From assembly GCA_965243415.1 (NCBI GenBank), contig OZ251549.1, positions 434,001-498,000 on the forward strand: a stretch of DNA of 64,000 bases, in the 5' to 3' direction. Below, piece after piece: positions 15,814 to 24,921 of this stretch. Numbering within the stretch: position 1 is the first letter of the stretch; every line of letters starts with the position of its first letter. The notes below the pieces were generated by a model that did not search any database, was not told the origin of the DNA, and saw nothing but the letters and a program-made list of their open reading frames with translations. A program made the translations under genes and the position numbers. Origin of the DNA: G965204755 sp965243415 (GTDB lineage: Bacteria; Acidobacteriota; Vicinamibacteria; Marinacidobacterales; Marinacidobacteraceae).

Positions 15814-18333
15814 TCAGTTCTCGCGGCAGGAGATGAAGTTCTCGATGGTGTCGTCGTGGAACCTGGTGGCGCCGCCCCGGTGGCGGTCGCCGTCGGCGTC
15901 CCAGGTGCAGGTCAGGGACAGTTCGACCGTATAGGTGCAGGTGCTCGTGTCCTGGAGGCGGGTGAAGGTGGCGCTGAAGTCGAACTCCGCCTCCGCGTCG
16001 CAGCCGGCGCCGTCGCCGTCCGAGCAGGCGAGGTCCGGGTCCTCGGTGGGATCCCAGTTCTCCGGGACCCCGTCGCTTCCCGGATCGCCGGCGGCGTCCT
16101 CCATGTCGATCTTGCCGAAGTCGCCGTAGGCCGGGTCACCGTCGCCGTCTTCGGTCTTCACCCGCATGAGCGCCCGCCAGGTACGAAACGCGAGACCGTA
16201 CTCCTCCCGGCCGTGGTCGACACCGGTCAGGTAGTAGAGATCGTGGTCCTTTTTCGTCCCGTCGATCCCCATGTCCGTGCCCTCGACGCCGGCCTCGGCG
16301 TTGACCAGCCACATGTGGGTGTGACGGCTGCCGTCCGGTCGATACTCCCCTCCTTCATTGACCTCTTCCATGTTGGTTTCGTCGGGAGCGTCCGCCTTGT
16401 TCCGGATCTCGAGGTGGGTGACTCTCGCGTGGTTGTCGTTTCCGTTGCGCCGGTACTGCAACTCGAACTGACCGCCGCGGCCGATGCCGCTCCCCCAGTA
16501 GGCCTGCGCTTCCTTCCGGAAGTCCTCGCAGAAGTCCAACTGTTCGGCGACCTCGAAGGTGACCGGTTCGCACCGCAGGGCCGCGAAGGGATCGCTCGCG
16601 CCCCAGGCGACCCGGCTGCCGGCCCAGGAAACGGCGGTGGACGGCGTGAGGTGGAGCCGGTAACCCGAGACGAAGTCCCGCCAGACGATATCGGCCGCCT
16701 CGTTGCGATTCGGGAGTTCGTAGTGGGCGTCGGTCAGGAGGGCGAAGCAGTTGACGGGGCGCTCCACCCGGGAGAGGAGACCCCGTTCCTCGCCCATATT
16801 CTGGTTGATGGTCGCGTAGGTCAGTCCGAGGCCGGTCGCGGGCACGCAGTCGTTCGGTCCGTTCCAGATCGGACCCGGGTCGGCGCCCGAATTCTCGGTG
16901 GAATCGCGGTTCTGTTCCGGGCCGAACTTGTTGACGCGGCTCGAGGAAGACCCGGGCGTCATGCTGAGCGCCACCGGTTTCGAAGTCACGGTCAGCGGCG
17001 CGCCCGGCACCGACATGGTCCCGACGCCGGGCGTGATGTTCGTGAACTCGTGGACCACGCTGGCCGGGTGGCTCAGGGTGTATTCCCAGCCGACATCCAC
17101 CGCGTTCCGCTGGGTGTCCGCGCCCTGGTTCTGCGCGACGCCTTTCACCAGGGTGAACTCGGTCTCGAACGCGTCGCAGACGATGGAATCGGCGACGCTG
17201 AGGAGGGGCGCCGTCGGCGAGGTGGCGGCGGCCTCGGAACAGCGGAAGGGACCGCAGGTGATGTACACGGTGTTGTCGTTGGCAGCCGCGGCTCCCTGCG
17301 CCGCGCCGAGGACGACCCGGTCGAACCGGAAGGTGACGCCCTCCCGCGCCACGGCGCTCTGCAGGGCCATCCAGGTCACCCGGCCGAACGGGGTCTGGTC
17401 CGCGCCGGCGGCCAGCGAGAGCCCGGAGGCGCCCTCGACGAACAGCGGGGTCATCCGGACCGGATGCGAGGAGGACACCTCCATCCTCGGGTTCACCGAG
17501 GCCATCGCCTTCTTCGGGTCCGTCTCGGAGTCCGGGCAGAACGCCTGGCCGCTGCAGTCCGGGTCCATCCGCGCGCCCGGCGGGGTCAGGCTCACCACGA
17601 GCGGGTTCGGCGCGACATCGCTCGTGCCCGCCGCGGCGGCGCTCCACTCGCTCGCGACCGGCGACTCCGCGGTGCCGGCAACCGCCCGCACCCGGAGGAA
17701 CATCTCGGTCTCCGGTTCCGCGGCCACCCGGTGGGTCGTGGTCTCGATGCGTTCCGAAGTGGCCGCCTCGAGCCCGTCCTCGGTGGCCGCCACCTGCACC
17801 TCGTACGCCGCGGCGTCCGCGACCGCTTCCCAACTCCACTCGATGAAGTCCGGCCCGCTGTCCGACACCAGGGGCGCCGGAACGGCCAGCATGAGCGGCG
17901 CCGCCATGCTGGTGCCCATCGCGGTCTCGCTCCACTCGCTCTGCCGGTCGCCCTCGTTCGCCCGCACCCGCGCGTAGCCGGTGGTCTCGGCAGCCACGGG
18001 GAACCGGTGCATCGTGGTGGTGACGGTGGCCGTATCGACCGCCGTGAAGTCACCCTCGGTCAGGCTCAACTGGATCTCGTAACCGGTGGCGCCTTCGACC
18101 GCTTCCCAGCCGAACTCGAGGAAGTCGGGGCCGGTGGCGGTGATCTTCAATCCGCCCGGAACACCCACCGGGTCCGGAGTCGTGGGAGCCGGAGCCGGCG
18201 CCGGGGCCGGCGCCGGGGTGGTTCCGCCGGAGTCGTCGCCGCAGCCGGCGAGCGCCAGCGCGGCGCCCAGCATCAGGAGGAGGGACAGGGGGTGGCGGCG
18301 GCGCGAAGCCGCGCTGCGGGTGGTGGTGTGCAT
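15814..18333 (-). CDS. Fibronectin type III lipoprotein
   Basis: 839 residues from ATG 18333. A lipoprotein signal ends LGAALALAGCGDD, followed by a (PA)n/Thr/Pro linker. Two FN3-like domains follow at about residues 60-150 and 155-250, each with the EW/GWEAV..A..YE(I/V)Q pattern (LEFGWEAVEGATGYEIQLS and IEWSWEAVADAAAYEVQV). The remaining about 590 residues are a large beta-rich region with several Cys (ARMDPDCSGQAFCPDSE, YITCGPFRCSEA, CSDGDGAGCDAEAEF, ending FISCREN) and no family I recognise. It is probably an outer-membrane-anchored surface protein; a carbohydrate-binding role would suit the GH20 gene upstream. Such FN3 lipoproteins are often expanded families. Confidence 0.75.
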   Translation of the reverse strand: MHTTTRSAASRRRHPLSLLLMLGAALALAGCGDDSGGTTPAPAPAPAPAPTTPDPVGVPGGLKITATGPDFLEFGWEAVEGATGYEIQLSLTEGDFTAVDTATVTTTMHRFPVAAETTGYARVRANEGDRQSEWSETAMGTSMAAPLMLAVPAPLVSDSGPDFIEWSWEAVADAAAYEVQVAATEDGLEAATSERIETTTHRVAAEPETEMFLRVRAVAGTAESPVASEWSAAAAGTSDVAPNPLVVSLTPPGARMDPDCSGQAFCPDSETDPKKAMASVNPRMEVSSSHPVRMTPLFVEGASGLSLAAGADQTPFGRVTWMALQSAVAREGVTFRFDRVVLGAAQGAAAANDNTVYITCGPFRCSEAAATSPTAPLLSVADSIVCDAFETEFTLVKGVAQNQGADTQRNAVDVGWEYTLSHPASVVHEFTNITPGVGTMSVPGAPLTVTSKPVALSMTPGSSSSRVNKFGPEQNRDSTENSGADPGPIWNGPNDCVPATGLGLTYATINQNMGEERGLLSRVERPVNCFALLTDAHYELPNRNEAADIVWRDFVSGYRLHLTPSTAVSWAGSRVAWGASDPFAALRCEPVTFEVAEQLDFCEDFRKEAQAYWGSGIGRGGQFELQYRRNGNDNHARVTHLEIRNKADAPDETNMEEVNEGGEYRPDGSRHTHMWLVNAEAGVEGTDMGIDGTKKDHDLYYLTGVDHGREEYGLAFRTWRALMRVKTEDGDGDPAYGDFGKIDMEDAAGDPGSDGVPENWDPTEDPDLACSDGDGAGCDAEAEFDFSATFTRLQDTSTCTYTVELSLTCTWDADGDRHRGGATRFHDDTIENFISCREN

Positions 18334-18678
18334 CGGAACGGCGCCCTCCTACGGGCGACGGGGCGAGGAAACGGAGCCGGCGGACCGTTCCGGCGAGCCG
18401 GCCGGCGGTCGCGCCGCGGACGCGAGGTGCGATGGGTCGAACGGCGAGTCGGGGCGCAGTGTACGAGACGGCGGCCCGGGTCCGCGCGCGGGGACTCCGC
18501 GACGCCTCCCTGCCGTCCTCGACCGGGCTCGAAGCAACCCGGAAGGGCCGCCGCCGGCGATCCTCACGGAGCGGGGTTCGGCGGCGCCGGCCGTCGCGCG
18601 GCAGGGGAGCGGAACCCGGAGGCGGGCGCGTCTCGAGGGGCTTCCCCGGCCCGTCCCCTCGACTCCGAACGCGACCGG
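18334..18678. other. Gene-free region upstream of the FN3 lipoprotein
   Basis: 345 bp between the GH20 stop and the FN3 lipoprotein start, both on the minus strand. No credible gene and no clear promoter can be read in this GC-rich DNA. Confidence 0.3.
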
Positions 18679-20607
18679 TCAGCCGCCCGGACGCGCCGGC
18701 CGGGAGGGGGATTCGCCCCGGCTCACCCGGTCGGCGGCGCGGCGGAGGGCGGCGGCGGCGCGGCGATGGAGGTTCGACGCAGTCTCGATCCCCTCCGGTC
18801 GGTTGTCGCGCAGCCACGACGCGCGAAAGCGCCGGCCGAGCGCCGTCTGCCGGGCGGCGAGGGAGCGGAGGTCGGAGGCGAGTTCCGCGGCGCCGGCGCC
18901 GGCCTCGCCCCCGCGGTGCGCCCGGTAGCGGAGGAGCGCCAACCCGCGTTCGGCGGCGAGGAGCGAGGCGTCGAGCGCGTACCGCCAGTCGTCGCCGAGC
19001 GGGCCCGCCGGCAGGCCCTCGCGTTCGGCCGCGGCGGCGAGCGCGCGGAGGGTCTCGAGGGTCTTCGTGAGAGCCGCCTCGGTGGGGACGCGCCGGGTGC
19101 GGAGCGGCCGGGTCTCGAAGAAGACGGTCTTCAGGGGTGAGTGGTTGAAGTGGCGGAAGCCGGCGTCGTGGAGCCGTCCCAGCCGGGAGGCGAATCGCCC
19201 GGCGAAACCGTCCGGGTCCCCGGCGAAGTGCTCGGAGAAAGCGGCTTCGACTTCCGCTTCCGGGCGGGTTTCGTCGCCCCAGGCGGCTTCCGCGCCGAGC
19301 GCCAGCGGGTAGAGCGAACCGGCGAACAGGTTGAAGTGGCCGCCGTCGCCCCAGTCGGTGAGGAGGAAACCGGAAGCGCCGTGGCGGCGGGCGGCGGCGG
19401 CGTGCCCCCGGATGTTCGCCGCCGCGGTGTCGAGGCGCGGGAACAGGCTGCTCCAGGAGGAAGTCCCGGCCACGCTGAGGAACTCCCGCCCGGCGGCGCG
19501 GAAGCGGGCCACCCGGTCGAAGTCGTGGTCGGCCTCGTACCACCAGTCGGCGAGAACGAGGTCCGGCGCCAGCCGGTCGAGCGCCTCCGGGTGGTCGGCG
19601 AGCACATCGGCCCAGATCATCGGGCGCTTCCCGAGGGCCCGGGCCATCCCGGCGACCCGGTTCACATGGTCGGCGAAGAGCGTCCCGAGTCCCTCCGCTG
19701 CGGCCCGCGCCGCCGACTTCCCCTTCCCCAGATCCACCGGCTCGTCGCAATTCAGGTGCGCCCAGCGGGAGTCGAAGCAGGGCAGGTAGTCGCCGAGCAG
19801 GTCGGCGAGCAGCGGATAGGCGCCGGGGGCTTCCGGCGAGATCGACCACAGTCGCTCCGATTCGGCCAGCGGGCGGTAGCGGTCGAGTTCGAGGATGCGG
19901 CGGAAGTGGCCGAAGGTCTGGAGGCAGGGAACGAGGTCCACCGAGTGTTCGGCGGCGACGGCGGCGAGGCGGCGGATCTCCGCGCCGGTCAGCCGGCCGG
20001 AACCGGCCCCGATCTCCGGGTGGCTGGGGAAGGCGAAGGTGTGCTCGGTGTAGAGCAGGAGTTCGTTGTAGCGGAGCCGGGCGAGGCGGGCGATCAGCGA
20101 TTCGAGCCAGGCGACCTTCGGGACGCGGCCGCGGGAGAGGTCGAGCAGGAACCCCCGGCGGCGGAGGGCGGGGCGGTCGTTCAGGCGGAGAGCCGGAACG
20201 GCGCCGCCGGAGCCGGTGAGCTGCGCGAGCGCTTCCGCCCCGTAGCGGAGCCCGGCGGCGTCCCCGGCGCGGATCCGGGCTCCTTCGGGGGCGGCGGTCA
20301 ACTCGAATCCTTCGGGCAACTCGAACCCTTCGGGCGGGAGGGCGGTCGGCGCCGGACCCTCCGGGAGGGTCTCGATCCGCACTTCGGGGCTCTCTCCGGG
20401 AGGCGCGCCCGGGCCGACGACCGGAACCGGGAAGCCCGCCCGCTCCCGGAGCCGGGAGGCCAGGAACCGGGCCGCCCGCTCGACAGCGGGGGAGTCGTCG
20501 GCGCCGCGGATTCGGGACCCGGGGTCGAGCCGCAGGATTCCCGGACGCCGCTCGACGAGGCGGGGCGAGGGCAGGAGCCGCTCGACCGCGTCCGCCGGGT
20601 GCGCCAC
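18679..20607 (-). CDS. Glycoside hydrolase family 20 (beta-N-acetylhexosaminidase-like)
   Basis: 642 residues from GTG 20607. The N-terminal about 160 residues are a GH20b-like alpha/beta domain (LLPSPRLVERRPGILRLDPG, AGLRYGAEALAQL). The catalytic barrel follows: RPALRRRGFLLDLSRGRVP, RYNELLLYTEHTFAFPSHPE, VDLVPCLQTFGHF, WAHLNCDEPVDLGKGKS and PDLVLADWWYEADHDF. Asp-Glu of CDEP occupies the place of the catalytic pair found in HxGGDE of typical GH20 enzymes; here HLNCDE replaces it. No signal peptide is obvious, so it may be cytoplasmic. The expected role is removal of terminal GlcNAc/GalNAc from glycans or muropeptides. Confidence 0.82.
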   Translation of the reverse strand: MAHPADAVERLLPSPRLVERRPGILRLDPGSRIRGADDSPAVERAARFLASRLRERAGFPVPVVGPGAPPGESPEVRIETLPEGPAPTALPPEGFELPEGFELTAAPEGARIRAGDAAGLRYGAEALAQLTGSGGAVPALRLNDRPALRRRGFLLDLSRGRVPKVAWLESLIARLARLRYNELLLYTEHTFAFPSHPEIGAGSGRLTGAEIRRLAAVAAEHSVDLVPCLQTFGHFRRILELDRYRPLAESERLWSISPEAPGAYPLLADLLGDYLPCFDSRWAHLNCDEPVDLGKGKSAARAAAEGLGTLFADHVNRVAGMARALGKRPMIWADVLADHPEALDRLAPDLVLADWWYEADHDFDRVARFRAAGREFLSVAGTSSWSSLFPRLDTAAANIRGHAAAARRHGASGFLLTDWGDGGHFNLFAGSLYPLALGAEAAWGDETRPEAEVEAAFSEHFAGDPDGFAGRFASRLGRLHDAGFRHFNHSPLKTVFFETRPLRTRRVPTEAALTKTLETLRALAAAAEREGLPAGPLGDDWRYALDASLLAAERGLALLRYRAHRGGEAGAGAAELASDLRSLAARQTALGRRFRASWLRDNRPEGIETASNLHRRAAAALRRAADRVSRGESPSRPARPGG

Positions 20608-21367
20608 CGGGCGAATCTAACCCGCCGGGCAGTGCCGGACTCGGGTGCTCTGCCCGGCGGCGCGGTTTCCGGCCCCCGGGGAGGCGCCCCGGGGTTCCGC
20701 CGGACAGCCGGTCGGCAGCACCGGTATGGAGATCGTTCGCGACCGCGCTCGATCCTCCCCCGAGCGCACCGGAGCGCCGCCGGCCCGCCGGCGAAACCGG
20801 ATGGCGCCGCCGCGCGAACGATCCCGCCCGGCGGGCGACCGGCCGGCAGCCGAAGACCGGACACCGCTCGAAGGCGCCGACGACAGCGGAGGGGGTCGGA
20901 GGCGCCCCGATCGGCACGGGCGGCGGCCGGCCGGGGAGCGACGACCCCGAAGCGAAGACCCGGAAAACGACGAATCGCGACGGATACTCTCGGTCCGGCC
21001 AGCCGGCCGGTTCGAGCCGCGGCGACCGCCTCGAAGCAGAAGCATCGCCACCGGTCCGGGCAGTCGGCGAGCCGGCCGGCCGCCTCGAGATCGCGTCCTC
21101 TGCCGGGAAGGATTCGCTCCGAACGGGCGATTCGACATTGCCGGCGCCGGAGGACCGCACCGGTCGGCGGCTCTCCACCTCGGCCCCGCGGCGCCCGGTC
21201 CGCGAAGCGGCTCCCGATGAATCCACCGGCCGGCGGTCCCCGCGGGGGCGGTGCACCGGCGGGGGCCGGGGACTCCGGCGGTTCCCGGGGCGGCGGCCGC
21301 GTGGCGCGGACTCCGGCCCGTGGGGGAGACCCCCGCTGGTATCCTGCCGATCTTGCGTTCGGAGGCA
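20608..21367. other. Gene-free divergent region before rpiA
   Basis: 760 bp between the divergent GH20 gene and rpiA. Several long frames are open because of GC content, but none has a ribosome site or a recognisable protein. I could not convincingly align it to any neighbouring gene end, unlike the other long gaps. Promoters for both flanking genes must lie here or in the repeats around it. Confidence 0.35.
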
Positions 21368-22123
21368 ATGTCCCCGCGGTCGGGCCTCGAATCGGGAACG
21401 GGGCCGGTCCCTGCTGCGGCGGGGCCGGAATCCGGAACCGCGGAGGACTCCCTCGGCCCGCCGGGGATCGCCGCCGCCGCCGCCGCGCTGGCGCGGTCGG
21501 GGATGGTGCTGGGGCTCGGCACCGGGCGCGCCGCCGCCGCCTTCGTCCGGGAGATCGGGAAGCGGATGCGGCGCGGGCTGCGTATCCGCGGCGTTCCCAC
21601 TTCGAGCGCCACCGAACGACTGGCCGCGGAACTGGGAATCCCGCTGGTGGGCTTCGACCAGATCGCCGGGGTGGACCTCGCCGTGGACGGCGCCGACGAA
21701 GTGGATCCGGAGCGGCAGCTCATCAAGGGGCACGGCGGCGCCCTGGTGCGCGAACGGGTGGTGGCCGCCGCCGCCGCGCGGTTCGTGGTGCTGGTGGGCC
21801 CGGAGAAACTGTCCCCCCGGCTGGGCGCCCGGCAGGCGGTGCCGGTCGAGGTGATCCCCTTCGCCGCCCCGGTGGTGGAGCGGGAGATCTCCCGGATGGG
21901 GGCCGACGCCGGGCTCCGCCGACGGGCGGACGGCGAACCTTTCGTCACCGACAACGGGAACTGGCTGCTCCACGCCCGCTTCCCGGAGATCCCCGACCCG
22001 GCGGCGCTCCGGACGGCCCTCGGGGACCTCCCGGGAGTGCTCGACTCCGGCCTCTTCGTGGGCCTCGCCGACGAAGTGCTGGTCGAAGGCCGGGCGCCGC
22101 TGACCGGGGAACCCTCCGCGTGA
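21368..22123 (+). CDS. rpiA: Ribose-5-phosphate isomerase A
   Basis: 251 residues. ATG 21368 follows GGAGG very closely (2 nt), so the true start could be slightly different. An about 30-residue extension precedes the domain. Hallmarks: MVLGLGTGRAAAAFV, IRGVPTSSATERLAAELGIP, the active-site loop VDLAVDGADEVDPERQLIKG, and HGGALVRERVVA. The enzyme interconverts ribose 5-phosphate and ribulose 5-phosphate in the pentose phosphate pathway. Its stop overlaps the start of the ABC ATPase (GTGA), an unexpected operon partner. Confidence 0.94.
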   Translation: MSPRSGLESGTGPVPAAAGPESGTAEDSLGPPGIAAAAAALARSGMVLGLGTGRAAAAFVREIGKRMRRGLRIRGVPTSSATERLAAELGIPLVGFDQIAGVDLAVDGADEVDPERQLIKGHGGALVRERVVAAAAARFVVLVGPEKLSPRLGARQAVPVEVIPFAAPVVEREISRMGADAGLRRRADGEPFVTDNGNWLLHARFPEIPDPAALRTALGDLPGVLDSGLFVGLADEVLVEGRAPLTGEPSA

Positions 22124-23067
22124 GCGGCGGCCGGATCTCCTTCCGCGAGGTCTCGAAGCGGTACGGCGACCGGGTGGTGCTCGACCGGGTGTCCCTGGAG
22201 GTGACCCCGGGGGAGATGGTGGTGTTCCTGGGGCCGAGCGGTTGCGGGAAGACCACGCTGCTGCGGCTCGCGAACGGGCTCGCCGCGGCGGACTCCGGGG
22301 CGGTGGAGGTGGACGGCCGGTCGGTGGGCGACTGGGATCCGGTGGAACTCCGGCGCAGCATCGGCTACGCGATCCAGGGGGTGGGGCTGCTGCCGCACCT
22401 GAGCGTGGCGGCGAATGTGGCGCTCGTGCCCCGGCTGCTCGGCTGGCGCCCGGAGCGCCGCCGCCGGCGCGCCGCCGAGATGCTGCGGCTGGTGGGACTC
22501 GATCCGGCGGAGTACGGCCCGAGACGGCCGGCGGCGCTCTCCGGCGGGCAGCAGCAGCGGGTCGGCGTGGCCCGGGCGCTGGCTGCCGACCCGCCGGTGC
22601 TCCTCATGGACGAGCCCTTCGGGGCGGTGGACCCGATCCGGCGGCGCAGCCTCCAGGAGGAGTTCCGGGCGCTCGCCGGGGAACTGGGGAAGACGGTGCT
22701 GTTCGTGACCCACGATGTGGCGGAAGCGTTCCGGCTGGCCGACCGGATCGCGGTGCTGGCCGACGGGGGCATCCGCCAGGCCGCGCCGCCGGAAGAGATC
22801 CGGGCCGCGCCGGCGGACAACTTCGTGCGCCGCCTGGTCGCCGACGCGCCGGACGCCGGGCGCGGCTCCGCGAACCTCGGCGGCGCAGCGCCCGACAGCG
22901 TCGCAACGAACGACGGCGCGGCAGCGACCAACGGCGCCGCAGCGAACGACGCGGCAGCGAACGGCGGCGTCGCAGCGAACGACCGCGCGGCAACGAACGG
23001 CGGCGTCGCAGCGAACGACGGCGCGGCAACGGACGACGGCTCGGCCGGCGGGAACGGGGCCGGCTGA
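22120..23067 (+). CDS. Glycine betaine/osmoprotectant-type ABC ATPase with repeat tail
   Basis: 315 residues from GTG 22120. Walker A GPSGCGKTT, the betaine-importer segment IGYAIQGVGLLPHLSVAANV, signature LSGGQQQRVGVARAL, Walker B VLLMDEPFGAVDP and H-loop FVTHDVAEA place it with OpuBA/OpuCA/ProV. There is no CBS pair at the C-terminus. Instead, after about residue 245, a low-complexity Ala/Asn/Gly/Asp tail of about 70 residues repeats AANDGAATNGGV-like units. It is translated with rpiA and is followed by the permease and binding protein, so this is an importer operon. Confidence 0.9.
   Translation: MSGGRISFREVSKRYGDRVVLDRVSLEVTPGEMVVFLGPSGCGKTTLLRLANGLAAADSGAVEVDGRSVGDWDPVELRRSIGYAIQGVGLLPHLSVAANVALVPRLLGWRPERRRRRAAEMLRLVGLDPAEYGPRRPAALSGGQQQRVGVARALAADPPVLLMDEPFGAVDPIRRRSLQEEFRALAGELGKTVLFVTHDVAEAFRLADRIAVLADGGIRQAAPPEEIRAAPADNFVRRLVADAPDAGRGSANLGGAAPDSVATNDGAAATNGAAANDAAANGGVAANDRAATNGGVAANDGAATDDGSAGGNGAG
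22911..23040 (+). repeat. In-frame tandem repeats in the ABC ATPase tail
   Basis: About 36-bp imperfect units around GCAGCGAACGACGGCGCGGC encode a 12-residue AANDGAATNGGV pattern about three to four times. Unit number could vary by slippage without breaking the frame. Confidence 0.6.
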
Positions 23068-23124
23068 ACCGGCGCTGCCGGGGCGCCGGGACTGCCGCGA
23101 AGCGCCGGCGCGCAACCCCTGCCG

Positions 23125-23766
23125 ATGGAGTTCTTCCTCGCCCGCTGGCCGGAGATCCTGGAGGCCACGCTCGAGCACCTGGCGCTGGTGTTCGCCTCCG
23201 TCGGGGTGGCGGTCGCGCTCGCAGTGCCGACCGGACTGGCCCTGACCCGGCTCCCGAAGTTGGCGCGGCCGGTGCTCGGCTTCGCCGGGACCATCCAGAC
23301 GGTCCCCTCGCTGGCGCTCTTCGGTTTCCTGATCCCGCTGCCGCTCATCGGCGGCATCGGCAGCCGCACCGCGGTGGCGGCGCTCATCCTCTACGCCCTG
23401 CTCCCGATCCTCCGCAGCACGCTCACCGGGGTGCGGCAGTTGGACCCGGCGATCCTCGACGCCGCCGACGGGATGGGCATGACCGGCTGGCAGCGGCTGC
23501 GTTTCGTGGAGGCGCCGCTGGCCCTGCCTTCCATCTTCTCCGGGGTGCGGATCGCCACCGTGGTGGGCGTGGGCCTGGTCACCATCGCCGCCGCGGTGGG
23601 AGCCGGCGGGCTGGGGTCGCTAATCTTTCGCGGGTTGGCGATGCTCGATTCACGGCTCATCCTCGCCGGCGCGGTCCCCTCGGCGCTGCTGGCGCTCGCC
23701 GCCGACGGCGGACTGGCGCTCCTCGAATCCCGACTCTCCGGTTCCCGCGCGGGAGCGACCGGATGA
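23125..23766 (+). CDS. Glycine betaine/osmoprotectant-type ABC permease
   Basis: 213 residues, ATG 23125. It has five to six membrane helices, including LEHLALVFASVGVAVALAVP and LGFAGTIQTVPSLALFGFL. The QTVPSLALFGFLIP motif and the EAA-loop region (ILDAADGMGMTGWQRLRFVE) are characteristic of OpuBB/OpuCB/YehW permeases. Only one permease is present; it would act as a homodimer with the upstream ATPase. Its stop overlaps the binding-protein start (ATGA). Confidence 0.92.
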   Translation: MEFFLARWPEILEATLEHLALVFASVGVAVALAVPTGLALTRLPKLARPVLGFAGTIQTVPSLALFGFLIPLPLIGGIGSRTAVAALILYALLPILRSTLTGVRQLDPAILDAADGMGMTGWQRLRFVEAPLALPSIFSGVRIATVVGVGLVTIAAAVGAGGLGSLIFRGLAMLDSRLILAGAVPSALLALAADGGLALLESRLSGSRAGATG

Positions 23767-24680
23767 TCCCCTTCCGGCCGGACCGGCGCCGCTTCCTCCG
23801 GCGGACGCTGCCGGCGCCGCTGGCGCTCGCCGGCTGGGGCCACTCCGGCTGCGGCGCCGGCGACGGGGGCGGCGCGGCCGAAGTGGTCGTGGGCGCGAAG
23901 GACTACCCGGAGCAGTTGATCCTGGGCGAAATCCAGGCGCAACTCCTCGAGGACGCCGGGGCGCCGGTGTCCCGCCGGTTCCTGATCCCTACCTTCCTGC
24001 TGCACCAGGCGATCGGCAGCGGCGAGGTCTCCTGCTTCGTGGAGTACACCGGAACTGCGTACACCGCGGTGATGAAGGAGTCCTTCACCCCCGGCCAGAC
24101 CCCGGAGGCGATCTACGGCCGGGTGCGGGCGCTCTTCGAGGAGCGCTACGACCTGCGCCTCGGGCCGCCCCTCGGCTTCGCGAACACCTACACGATCGCG
24201 CTGCCGGCGGCCCGCGCCGGGGAACTCGGCCTCTGGCGGATGTCCGACCTGGCCGACCATCCGGGGCTGGTCCTCGCCGCCGGGCACGAGTTCCTGGAAC
24301 GGGAGGACGGCTGGCCGGGGCTCGTCGGGCACTACGGGTTCGAGACGCCGCCGGAAGTCCTGACCGTGGATCTGAACCTGGTCTGGCAGGCGGTGGCCTC
24401 CGGGGACGCCGACCTGCTGGTCGGGAACTCCACCGACGGCCGGATCCCGGCGCGGGGGATGGTGCTGCTCGAAGACGACCGCCACTACTTCCCGCCCTAC
24501 GACGCGGCGCTGGTCTATCGCCCGGACGCGCCGCCGGAGGTGGCCCGGCTGGCCGAGTTGCTCGGCGGGGCGATCGACGACCGGGAGATCCGGGTGCTGA
24601 ACCGCCGGGTGGATGTGGACGGCGCGGAGCCGGCGGAAGTGGCCGCCGACTTCCTCCGGGACAGCGGGCTGTCGCTGTAG
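23763..24680 (+). CDS. Osmoprotectant-type substrate-binding protein (OpuAC family)
   Basis: 305 residues from ATG 23763. The N-terminus has a twin-arginine-like sequence (RPDRRRFLRRT), a hydrophobic stretch and a Cys (HSGCGAG), so export by Tat and possible lipidation are suggested. The mature part matches the choline/betaine-binding family: VVVGAKDYPEQLILGEIQAQ, SGEVSCFVEYTGTAYTAVM, VWQAVASGDADLLVGNSTDG and LEDDRHYFPPYDAALVYRP. Together with the upstream genes it forms a complete importer, probably for a quaternary amine; the exact ligand cannot be read. Confidence 0.9.
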   Translation: MIPFRPDRRRFLRRTLPAPLALAGWGHSGCGAGDGGGAAEVVVGAKDYPEQLILGEIQAQLLEDAGAPVSRRFLIPTFLLHQAIGSGEVSCFVEYTGTAYTAVMKESFTPGQTPEAIYGRVRALFEERYDLRLGPPLGFANTYTIALPAARAGELGLWRMSDLADHPGLVLAAGHEFLEREDGWPGLVGHYGFETPPEVLTVDLNLVWQAVASGDADLLVGNSTDGRIPARGMVLLEDDRHYFPPYDAALVYRPDAPPEVARLAELLGGAIDDREIRVLNRRVDVDGAEPAEVAADFLRDSGLSL

Positions 24681-24921
24681 GGCCGTCCGCTGCGGGGCGG
24701 CGGTTCCGATGCCGCCCTGACGATTCCGGCGATACCCGTCACCATCGCCGTGATCCGGTGGATTCCCCCGATCGGAGTTCCCCCGATCGGAGTTCGCCCG
24801 AGCGGCCGGATCCTTCCGGGGTCGATCGTGTCGGCAGTGTTTGCCATGGCCAGGGAATCCGTGACCGCCGAACCGTTGGAGGCCGAACGGCGCCGGCGGC
24901 AGCGGCGACGACCGGGATCGG

